Source: Undaria pinnatifida
Taxonomy: Eukaryota > Sar > Phaeophyceae > Laminariales > Alariaceae
DNA: 64,000 nt
Assembly (NCBI GenBank): GCA_012845835.1
Contig: JABAKD010000020.1
Coordinates: 14,908,471-14,972,470 of the forward strand
Reading direction: 5' to 3'
Positions 20,980 through 32,900 of this stretch are shown here, piece by piece. The translations under genes and the position numbers were made by a program. Below the pieces are notes generated by a model. That model searched no databases. It saw nothing but the letters and a program-made list of their open reading frames with translations, and was not told where the DNA came from. The number at the start of each line of letters is the position of its first letter. Within the stretch, counting starts at the first letter, position 1.

Positions 20980-23900
20980 TCATTTCTTTTTTTGTTCCCC
21001 CGACCCCCCGTTACCGTTAGCCACCCCCGCAACCCCGTTCGCTCCCGCCTCCGCCGCGGCTTTTTTCTCGGCCTTTTTCTTGGCGAGCAGCTGGGTTTTG
21101 ACGAATTTGAAGCGTTCTACACATTGCTTCTTGCTCTTTCCGGGCACTGCCGCGGAGATGGACGCCCATCGTTCGTTCTTGTCCATGCCCATGGGGAAGC
21201 GCGCCAGGGCGGTTTCCAGCTGCTGCTGCTGGGCTTGGCTCCACACGTCCTCCTGTGAAGATAAAACACACAAGACAGACAGTGATATTTGACATCCACA
21301 CAGACATAAAGACAGACAGACAAGAGTCAGACAGAGAGATACTCACACTCCAAGTACACCCGCCCGCGAATGAAAAAAACAGCACCATAGATACATACAC
21401 ACGCAACACAATCATGGCGACATACTACACCACAGCCAGACCATCGTGACACACATATAAACACAAAGCCAGGCAGACCCCTCCCCCCCCCCCCCCCCCC
21501 CCACCTGCCCTTTCCACGGCAACGGCAGCAGGCAGAACGGGTTGGTCAAAGGGAGCAGCTAACTCACAACCCCATCCTACACAAACGCACCTTGGGCTGT
21601 CGGCGGGAAAGTCGCTCCGGCGCAGACGTGGCGGGGGTCGCCGAGGAAGGAACTGCTGACACCGGCGCGACGACTTTCTGTGGGCCGGCGGGGGCGGCGT
21701 GTATCTGCTGGTACTTGGCGATGCAGTCCTCCTTGCTGAAGGGCTCCTTGGCCCGCGTCGCCTGCGCGATGAACTGAGCGATGTGCTCCCAGCCTGTATG
21801 TCCAGGACGGAGAGTAGAAACGTCGACATTGAATAAAAAGGTTGAAAAAAGGTTCACCCGTTGTACGGATCACCGATCCTCACTTGATGATCTCCATCTT
21901 TCGGGGAAGATTTGTATCGTCTAATCTAGCTCATGGTACCCGCCGGGAGCCGAGTCGATCGAGATATTTCAGGGAAGATCTGTATGGTCTAACTCATGGT
22001 ACCCCGTACGATCCGCGTGATCTAGCACATGTTTCTTGGGTTAGTCCTGCACTATATACACAGATCCTGCACAACATCTCAAGAGCGCGGCAGATACTGC
22101 TATAAATGATCTGTTAACCCATTTCCGACCCCCAAAACTTCCTAGTCTAACTCCCAAGTGTTTCGTCCTCCTGTCGAGACTGCGGTGCTACAAGGGATTA
22201 TCATCTGTTCGAGATGTGAAAAGGTCGGAAGAAAGGTGGAAACAAAACAGGTTGCATCACAAACAAGGCAAACAAAATCGCCCACGCAATGAACCGAGCG
22301 AGCAACGTGCTCGCAGCCTTGCGGTAAGCACGGAGAGGGTCACAAGGTACGACAATAAAAAGTTGAGTTGACGCTTTCACACTGGAAACCTTTTTTTTTT
22401 ACATATTCACTTGAATTTAGTATAGGGAGGGATTTGGGGGCTCTAAAGGGGTAGTTAAGCTCAAAAAAAGGATTGAAAATAAAATATTACGAAAAGCAAA
22501 AAGGTTGAAAGAAAAAAAAATTGAAACAATCAATCGCCTGCGCGATGTGCGCCCAGCCCACACACGTTAAGAAGGATACCAGACACACCAAAAGTAGAAG
22601 AACGAAATTTTTCGGAAGAAAGAAAACAAAAGGTTGAAAACAAAAAAAAGGTGAAACCGTCTCCTTATCAATGTGCTTCCAGCATTTCTATTAAGGCGAG
22701 GAGAAGCAACAAATTACACGTGGGACGACAAAAACCAAGGCCCAAGAACAGGTTCAGCAAGACGGACAACAGGCGAAAGAGTCGCATGTTGAATTGCGCG
22801 ATGTGCTCCCAGCCTTGTAAACTCTCCCAACCGGCAAAAATATAATTGTGATAGTATTTGGCAGAAGACCACAGGACAACGCGGGAAACTTCTCGAGCCC
22901 TAGAACATGGATCAACATGAAACTCTTCGGCGCTATCACCTACACCCATGTGGCTTTGTCCGGAACGAATAGGGTTCGTCATCGTTTTCTTTCATCTTAT
23001 CTAGACGGAAGGTCAACCGTCGTTGTTGGATAACACCGACCGAGGCTCTGAAAAAACTATCGACTAGGGCCGCTTGACAAAAAGAGAACCACCAAAAAAT
23101 ATTTTACAGCGTTTTTTCCCCACAGCGACGGCAAGCAATTTCTTCAGCAAAGTACTAAAAAAATAAAAAAAGTAAGTTTAAATTGAAAACTTTTTTCCTT
23201 AAACTATCGCCTTGCCATTAGCAGCGGTCTAACGAGAGGATCATTAATCAAGTAGAAACGTGTCCCACATTACCCGGAACGAGGCCGTTACGGGTGGCTG
23301 TCTCCACAGCACATGATCCTCAGGGCTCAGGTCGGGTCGACATACTCACGCATTCGTACACAACGGCAGCTTGCGGTGCTGGGGTAGTAACGGAGACCGC
23401 CGGTAGGGACAGCTCGCGCTATCGCTAAGGCAGGAACCGAAGGACACGCCAGCTAGCGCTGGATTGCCAATGCAATTGAGTTAAGTCGACACACGACGTG
23501 TATGAAAATACGTGCAAGTGTAGTGAGCTAAGCTTTATTTTTCCCCCATCCGGCAGGAGAAGATGAAAAAAAAAATCGAATCACAAAAGGTTAAAAAGAA
23601 AAGTTGAACACGGCACTACGAAGAAAAACGTCGAAAACGACGAAAAGGCGAAGCAAAAAGAGAAAAAATCCAACAACAAAGAAAAAAACAAAACAAAAAT
23701 GTCATTGATGGAGAGCCGAAAAACGTGTTGTGAGTTTTACTCACGGTTTTGAGACCCCGCGGGGAACTTGACGATAGCTTTCGCGAGGGAGGACAGCTCG
23801 TTCTCTTCCCAAGGTCGCTTGCGCGATTCGCGGTCGGAGCCCATCTTCATCTGCAACTTTACTAGCGCCTGTATCACGGCAGCAACAGCAGCAGTCACAG

Positions 23901-26900
23901 CATCATCAAAAACAAGAACAGCAAGAGCAAGAACAAGACCTAGATCAACAAGAGCAAGACCAAGTACGAAATACGGTCGGAGGCAATCCTTTTTCAATCG
24001 CAACATTGCCAGAGCCTGTCTGTTGTATTACAACACCCACAACAATAGTACCATCAAGAACAAGAACAAGAATACCTGGTAAGAACAATAGCAACACCAA
24101 TAGCAAGTCAACACCATCAAGAAAAAAAAGAAATCAAGAGCGACAGCAAGAAAAGTGGCAAGATAAACATCAAAAAGACCTACAACAAGATAACAACAAA
24201 ACGAAAAACAACCAAAAAGCAACCAGAGCTCATGAAAACAGCAAACATTTTTCGACGGTGGCAAAAAACATACGATGAAAACTGTCAAAGATCGATCTCG
24301 GGCTATGGAGACTGGGAGGGGGGGGGAGGGGCGCAGCGCTGCGGGAGCAAGAGCAAGAACGGGGTAATGGCAGCAAAATTGTACATGCCGCAGTAGAGCG
24401 ACAAAACGTATATTTAAAGGAGAAACAAAAAGCACGCGTACACTACACAAACACACAGGGTTTCTTCCCAGTCTTGGTTTTCTCATACTAAATATGAACA
24501 AATACAAGAGTAAATTCAAGTGTGCGTGGTAATCTTCGGTCCTTTCTGGCGATACGCCGGTAACAAGAAGCCAAAGCGACCACCTCCCCCTTCCCCTATC
24601 AAACCCAAACCAACCCAACCCAACCCCCCCTCCCCCCCCCCTCCGCCCCCCCGCAAACATCCCGCAAGCACTCACTGGGTGTGCTATACCACCACAAGCA
24701 CATACACACCTCTCTTTCGGCGACCAGCTTCGCTTCAGCCGCCTCTTCCTCCACCTGCAGCTCGGCTTTCCGGGTCGCCATCAAATCCTTCATCACGGTC
24801 AGGCCTTCCACCGTGATGTTCTGCGAGCGAGCGAGCGAGCGAAAGTTGGTGATTGCCATTGTCGTGGAGAGTTGGTAGATAGGGTGTTGGCGTTGGTCAT
24901 GTTGGTGGTGGTGTCGATCGATCGGGAGCGGTAACGTGTTCGGTCAAAATATCAACCGATCTTCGGTCCAACGCCTGCCGATATTCAGTCAGATGCCCAT
25001 CGACATCGCCTTCCACCATAAAAAAAATCAATGTCTTGAATCAGCATCAACTGTTTGAATTTCACCCCCAAAGCTATATTCCACATCCCTCTAGGGTTTT
25101 ACTTACTCGTCAGAGTACCAACAGTTATTCGGTCAATTTTCTTTACCCAACGAAACCGGTCAGCAAGTATCGAAATCAGTATTGAACATAAACCGAAAAT
25201 TCGGACACGTGTCTTCGGTCAGATGTCCACCGATATCGCCTCCAACCATGAAAAAATCAATGTCTTGAATCAGTATCAAGTATTCAATGTCACCCTCAAA
25301 CATTATTCCAAACCCCTCTAGGGTTTTACTTACTCGCTCAAAGTACCAACAGCTATTCGGTCTACCCAACAAAACCGGTCAACAAGTATCGAAATCGGTA
25401 TTGAACATGAACCGAAATTCGGCCTAGTATCTTCCGCCAGATGTCAACCGACATCGCCTTCGTCCACCATAAAAAATAATCGATGTCTAGAAATCGTATC
25501 AAGTATTTAAATTTCACCCTTAAACATATCTTCTAAATCCCTCGAGGGTTTTGCTTATTCGGTCAGAGTACCAACCGTTATTCCGTCAATTTTTCGGTAA
25601 TGAATAAAACCGGAATTCGGTCAAGTATCTTCGGTCAGATGCCAACCGATATCGCCTCCGTCTACAATAAAAAAATAATCGATGCCTAGAAAATGTATGA
25701 ACTACTTCAATCTCACCCTCAAGCATGTATTTGTAAATTAAATCTCCTTTAGGGTTTAGTTATTTGGTCAGAGTACCAATCGTTATTTTGGTCATTTCTA
25801 CCCAACAAACCCGGTCAACAACTATCGAAGTCGGTTGCTAAATATAAACCAAAATTCGGTCAACCGTAACCGGTAGGTTTCAAGGTCAATCGCGTCACCC
25901 GTCGGTCCGGTAATCGATCGAGTTGTCCGTCGGCATTGTTTTCTCGATCGATCCATTCGTTAGATGTTTATAAAGTCAATACAAAAATTAACGGAAGAGG
26001 GCCACCAAAGGAAGAAAACCAAAAAAAGAAAAAACATCTACATTCGTAGTATACGCCAAACAAAAAAATACTACCTCGTTCAAGTATTAAGGCCACAAAA
26101 GACAAGAAAGGAACAAAAAACGCATCGAGAAAAGCGGCCTGCGCTCATATTCACCTCCTCCGTCCCCAAGGCAGAGATGGCCGCATTCAATTGGTCGAGC
26201 ACCAGGTTCTCCTTCAACCATTCCATATCTTCCTCCCCAACGGGCGTCACGCCGGCTTCCAAGCCGTCCCCGCCCACGGTCAGCTTCGCCACCGCCAACG
26301 AGTAAAGGTTTTTCATCACCTGACGCGGGAGGGAGCGTGTGGGGGGGGGGGGCAAGGGTAAGCCACATAACAGCTTTGAGTGTCCTTTACTACTGGTAAC
26401 ATGAGACACAAGCTTTCAATCGCCAAACGAGGGGGGGGGGGGGGGGGCAGCGGAGGGGCATGGGGACGCCATGGGAGGTAAATATTTGATATGCAAGAGG
26501 TTTTCACCGCCTGAGGAAGGGAGGAGCCGGGAGGGGGGGGGGAGTGTTGGCTATGTATTAGCTTGCGGGTGATATGAGACTGGAGGTTTCAATCAAATGG
26601 AGAAAGGGGCGTGAGTGGAGGGGCGTGGGGACGGGGGGGTGCGAGGACAGGCTACGTACCAGGTCACGTGTGTAATCGAATACCGGCCCCCGGTAACACG
26701 AGACAGCAGGTTTCTCGCGCCACAAGATCGCCACGCCATCGAGTCAAATCGACCACAAAACAACCGGCAAAAACAAACAAGCCCATGGTTGCGGATAAAG
26801 TTGAATCAACAGCATCCTCCACCCCCTGCCGCCCCCCGCCCGACCCTTCCACTCCAAGCCTGTCTTGTGACACGAAAAATATACTGGCGATGATGAGTAC

Positions 26901-29900
26901 GTGCGACAAGCCCCCCACCCCACCCCGGCCCCTCCTACCTTCCTGCCGCCTTCTTACCTTCTTTCTCCTGCGCATCTCCTTCTTTAGGGACTCCCTCTCC
27001 GCCTTCGCCAGCCGGGCGACAGCCCGTACGCGCTCCTCCTCCTCCTGCTTAACCCTCTTCTCGTCCTCTACAGCTTGAATCTTAGCCTGCTCCCGCTCTC
27101 GCTTCTCGCGCTCCTAAAGCAGCCATCGATCACACATCATCAAGGCGGGGGAGGCATGCGCGGGAATGGGGTCGGGGGGTATAGGGTGTGCGGCGTGGGA
27201 GGGGGGGGGGGGGGGGGGTGCGTAAGACAGGGTTCATGTGGCCAACAAAAAATTCGTTTCGTTTCGTTTCTTTTGTTTTTCGTTTCGGGTGACGTTTGTC
27301 GTCATAATTTCTCTGCAGTGCGCTCTACAATTAATAGGTACCGGGTACAATATAACGCAATTTACGCTTTCAGGTAAATACATCTATATATTAATTTTAC
27401 CAGGTAACTGCTTCTCGTCACGATTCCATCTTTTCTCTCACCTCGGAAAATAAAAGACTTTTTAAAAACATGTCAGCCGTGAGATCGACCAAAAACGATG
27501 TTGAACAAAACAAATATTTGCAAGCTACGTGTTATACTTTGATATGTATACCAGGCAATACTGTTGTAGGCGGTATGTTGGAATATTCCACAGCTCGGGC
27601 AGATCACGATCTAGATCCTACATCAGGTAGATCCTACATTTTGTCGCTTATGACATACGTATGTTGTGCAGGATCTGTATAGTACAGATTCAACGCTAGA
27701 AATATGTGCTACGTTATACAGATCGTACGGCTCCCACGAGGCAACATGATCTATACGCCATACAGATCACATACACCAGGGATCTGTCTGCCTTGAAAAG
27801 TAAATCATGTAATCATCAAGTGGGATCTGATGTGTCCGACGTGGTTCCTACGCACCTTGAGTTCTTTGGCGGCAACCTTCGCCTCCCTCTCCCGCACCCG
27901 CTCCCGAAGGATGCGAGGGTCAACCGCCCTGCGAAAAGAAGCGAAAATAAACAAATAAACAAAAACGAACACAAACATTAAAGGTACGAGTACGAAAAAC
28001 CAAAACATATCTACGGACAAACACGACGACAACACAATCAGACACACTACCGCAGCGAAAAAAGAAGACAACATAAAACAAACAAATAATCGAACAACGA
28101 GCACACAGCAGTTAACAGATAAAAATCAACCACGTGCGCATGGACCGCCAAGATACCTACTTCCTCTCGCCCGTCTCTTGCCCCCGCCCCCTTCTTTGCA
28201 AACCCCATGAACGGCCCTCACCTCGCTCGGTCGACAAGGAGCGCCAGTCGCTTCACTTCCTTTCGCTTGAGGTCCTGCAGAGGTAGAAAGCGTGGAGGCG
28301 GCGTCGGCGGCGTGGGCCGGGGGAGGGAGGCCAGGCACGATCGGCAACCACGATAAGGGCACAACAACCTAAACAATGCCCACAGGAAAAGGGCAAACCC
28401 CTTGATGGCAGCGGGATGCAGTACAGAAGCAGACAAGCATATCTGGAGCACAATTGCTAATATACACCAGGTAGTCTATTTATAGTGGTACCACAGCAAC
28501 GGTAGCAAGAGCACACGCCGTCGCATACACCTGATAGCGCAGAACTATGCAGCATGTAGGGCATGTCTTGATCTTTCGAGTTACCTTATGCCTACAGTCT
28601 CATCTGATCGCAAACTCTTTTATGTCCGATGTTAATTATCCATCTCTACCTTTTCTCCGGTTATCTTGATATCTTATCATATCTACCCTATTCCTTACCT
28701 AAAACATAAACGGTATTCTTACCTTAGCCTTGCGCTCGTTCTCCTTGAACATCCATCTTTATCTAAGACCAATATCTTCGAGCTCCATCGATATCTACCT
28801 TTTCCGCCGTTCTCATCTAATATCTTCCATATCTTCCCTCTCCCTCCTCTAAAACATAAACGGTTTTCTTACCGTAGCCTTGCGCTCGTTGTTTTTTATC
28901 ATCCATCTTTAACCTTTGATCAATATCTTCGACCTGCGTCTCCCATATCTACCTTTTCCGCCGTTATTTTGATGTCCTTTAGCATCTTCCCTAACATTTA
29001 CTTGAACAAAAAATAAACGGTATTTCGTTACCTTAGCCTTGCGCTCGTTCTCCTTGATCATCCAGCGCTTCTCGTACCGGTCGTGCGCGTCCTCGAGGTC
29101 ATGCTCTCCCTCCAGAGAAAAGTCCCTCCAGCTCTCAAAGTTCACCCAGTACTCGTAGAAGTTGTTTACCTAGAAAGAGAGATTCCAGGATTTTACAAAA
29201 AAGTTCGTGACCACAGATCTCGTCCTTATGGGAAGAGGCGTCGGCACGGACACACCGACACTGCTTGTGCTGAATGAAGGTGGTTGGAAAAAATCAATGG
29301 AATGTGAAGAAAACACAGAATAACACGGGTTTTCTGTAGAGAAAAAGGCATGCAAACACGAATCCAAGAGGGCGAACTAGCTCCTGGTAGGTAGGAAGTG
29401 CCCCGAGCATTGTATGGAAGGAAGACGAGCGGAAGTTACAGCAGACATAGCAAAACTGCACGAGCATGAGGCACTACCGTACCCGTCAGGCTAGCACAAT
29501 GGCTACGTGGCGTTTTTGTTAAATCATGCATAGTAAAATCGTTAGAGGTTTCGCAGTCACCGTTTAGCACATGCAAGGATATCTTGATGACTGGAAAACC
29601 TAGCCAACTCTGAAGAGCCGTTGTTGTTGTTTGTCACATTAGCTCGCACAATGAAGTCCGTGGTCACAGGACAGGTTCCAGTCCTTCTGGAGTGGAATAA
29701 CACCCCACGGCAAAAAACACAAACCAAAAGCGGTACACGCATATATCATAGCTGACTCAATGCATGCCTCCACCAGTAGAACATAAAAAAATGAAATCGG
29801 GAGTCAGCCTACGATGTGCCAGCTCCATACTGGTATATACGTCTCACTACTCGCGTCTGAAAAACAGACTATATTATTATAGTTAGCCAACTCACGGCCG

Positions 29901-32900
29901 TAGTAACAGGCAGTAGTACCTTGTCGATGGGAACATCACCGCGAGCCACAAGCGCACCAGTCACATACAAAAAGCGCAGAACTTCGCAAAATATGAAGGA
30001 ACTGTGAAAATCCTTTGGAGAACGCGCCCTATCTCTGAGAACGCCCCGGGGGTGTTCTTTTCCTCCAAAAAAAAATTTATGCGCCGTGGGGGGCGTTCTC
30101 AACGGATGTTACGGTAACTGTAATGCCTACTGGTAGCCAACTGAGCATTAGTCGGCGAGTTCTAGTCAGCCAAACCACGGCCGTAGTCACAGGGAACACC
30201 CAAGTACCTCGTCGATGGGGGTATCGTCATCGCCGAGACTTGGCGCCGGCAGGATCACCGCGAAGCGCTTGTTTCGCTCGAACACGGGCTCGTACACCTT
30301 GTAGAAACTGTCTGGCCCGCTCGCATCCTTCCCATCGAGCTCATCTGCGCGACCGTGCAAGCGTGAATGCATGTTGCACTCACGATATGATACGTGTTAC
30401 GAAACAATAACGAAAATATTGCCGCCGACGAAGACCGCACTACACCACACACAAATTGGGGGGGGGGGGGGGGGGTCATTACTATAACTGACTACTCGAC
30501 CACTACCACCACCATACAACAACCGCAATCGACCGCAACGACTACTGCTACTGCTGCTACTGCTGCTGCTAATACTGCTAGTGTCACTACTGCTGCTGCT
30601 ACGTCTCTTACTTCTACTATGATGCTATCCAGTATATATATATAAATATTTTTCAACTGTAGAATTCGACTCACATTTCAAGGATTCTTGCAACCATCAC
30701 CGTGGGAGTAGTCGTACAGACGTCAAGACACAACACGAAACCTTCTAGAATGACACACGGTTGCTTGCAGTGGCCATCGTACTGAGGTTTGACTTGGCCT
30801 GGCCTGGCTTGGTTGTCGTACCTGGAATATTGTCGTCGAACTCGAGCGAGGAGTCATAGGCACGGCGCTTAGTCAGGTCCGTCAAGGTGTCGAACGCCTT
30901 CTGAACCGACATGAAAACCTCATCCTCTTCCCCGTCCTGAACCCCAGTCTTGTCCGGGTGGTACTTGAGCACGGCCTTGCGGTAGGCTTTCTTCAGCCCC
31001 TCGTCCCCAACGCCATTTCCGTATTTCTCGAAACCCAGGATTTCGTAGTGGGTTAGCTCCGGCACCAGTTCGGGGGTAAGATCGTCCCTCAGGAGGAAGT
31101 CGACGTCCTCACCCACTTCCTGTAGAATTTATACAATCGACAATCGGATTTATGAAAGTACGGAGGGGGGGGAGGGGGGGGGGGTACGGTACGGTACGGT
31201 ACGGTGAGGGGAATGGGGGGGGCACACACCTATCAGGAAGATAATTGACAACAATATCCCTGATGCCACAATTAACGTACAGCAAAAAGAGGAGGGGAAA
31301 AGATGCTAAGGGTGGGTGGGGAGGACGAAGAGAAGGAAGAGGAGAAGGGAGGCGACGAGAAGGGGAGGGGGAAGCAGAACGAGAAACAGAACGGGGGGGG
31401 CGAGAACAGGTAGGAGGACGACGGAGATCACCACAAGGAGTTACAGTCGCAGCGCTATTAATAAATCTGCACGATTTGTCTCGGGGGCAGTGAATAATCC
31501 GCCAGTGAGGGGACCACTCCAGCAGCACAGTAGGGAGCACAGACAGGGGGCGAGCAAGCAAAAATAAAACCCGTAGACGATGGCTACGGGGATGATAGCG
31601 ATCGCATCAGCCCCTCTCACCGTCCACAGGCCAGAGATGGCAGACCATTGGGGCCAATGGATGACTTACGACATCGAGGCCGGGAAGGGGCATCACCGGG
31701 GACAGCTGACAGCGCACCAAGGGTCGCCGTTGCATATATTTGCCGAGACAGAAAAATCGTGGCGCAAAGCAGAGCCACTACGAGTCACAAGCCGTTGACA
31801 GGGTGAGAGAAGAGGGAGGGTAGTGTGGCAGGCAGGCACGCCGCTGGGTCTCGGCCGTTACCTCGTATGATACATTCTCGTTATTGATAGAAGCGCATCA
31901 TATATGCATCCAAGTACGATGAGAGGCTAGGGAATGCTTACCGTACATGACAACGTATAACACCCCCCCTGCGATGGATTTCAAAGCCGACTTCGAAAAA
32001 AACAACAAACTAGCTGGGCACACAACCACCAAAATGGCGGCATCCGGAAGATCTTGTCGAGACCGTCCGTGGGGCTGTTATACGCGTTTAACCTCATATA
32101 CGGTAAGCTTCAGTACACACATATTCAACTCATTGATATTATGCTATTGGACGACTAATACCGCAAGCACGTTTAGATCCACTTTGTGATACACTGGTAA
32201 GAGGTATGATGGGCGCGGGTATCATAGATAAAATATCTCACTGCCATGTATACATATCATATCTAATGAGTTCAGTGCATTGGAGCTGGACCTTGGGTAG
32301 ATTTCAGCTCACCGTGAGACAGCAAAGCGGGCAGGGTGGAGGCATGAGAAACAAGGGACATGGAGATAGCGGTAAAAAAAGAAGTCGAGAGAGTCAGAAA
32401 GAGCGCGCGGGGGAGGGGGGGGGGGGGGGGGGGTATGGAGGTACAGGGAGGGAGAGCATGATAGACGAGGGAAGGGAGAGGGAGATCGCGCGCTAGAGTA
32501 AAACGTTTTGTTCCACCTGGTGTACGTGGCGTGGCAGCACCTGTCACCACTACAAGAATATACTGTACGGTACGTAGCAGCAGACCCGTAGATGCACGGA
32601 AGTGGTACGCGACACCTTATGCACGAGAAGAAAAATACAAGGTTGAAGCTTGTGTAGGAGTACCACCAGGTCAGGCAGTCAGCGAATGGAGCCGAGAGGC
32701 CGAACGTCGAACGCACGAAAACACTAATATAGGAGAAACTATTCCGTATCATGTCATAGCTGGATACATTTTCCATCCCCTCATCCTAACTCTAACCCCA
32801 AAGGCACCAATTGAGAGTACGCGGGGCGTCGCAGGTAAACCTGGATTGCGTTGGAGGGCGGCACGTGACCCTATTTACAAGAAGCTGTGAACCCCTCCCC

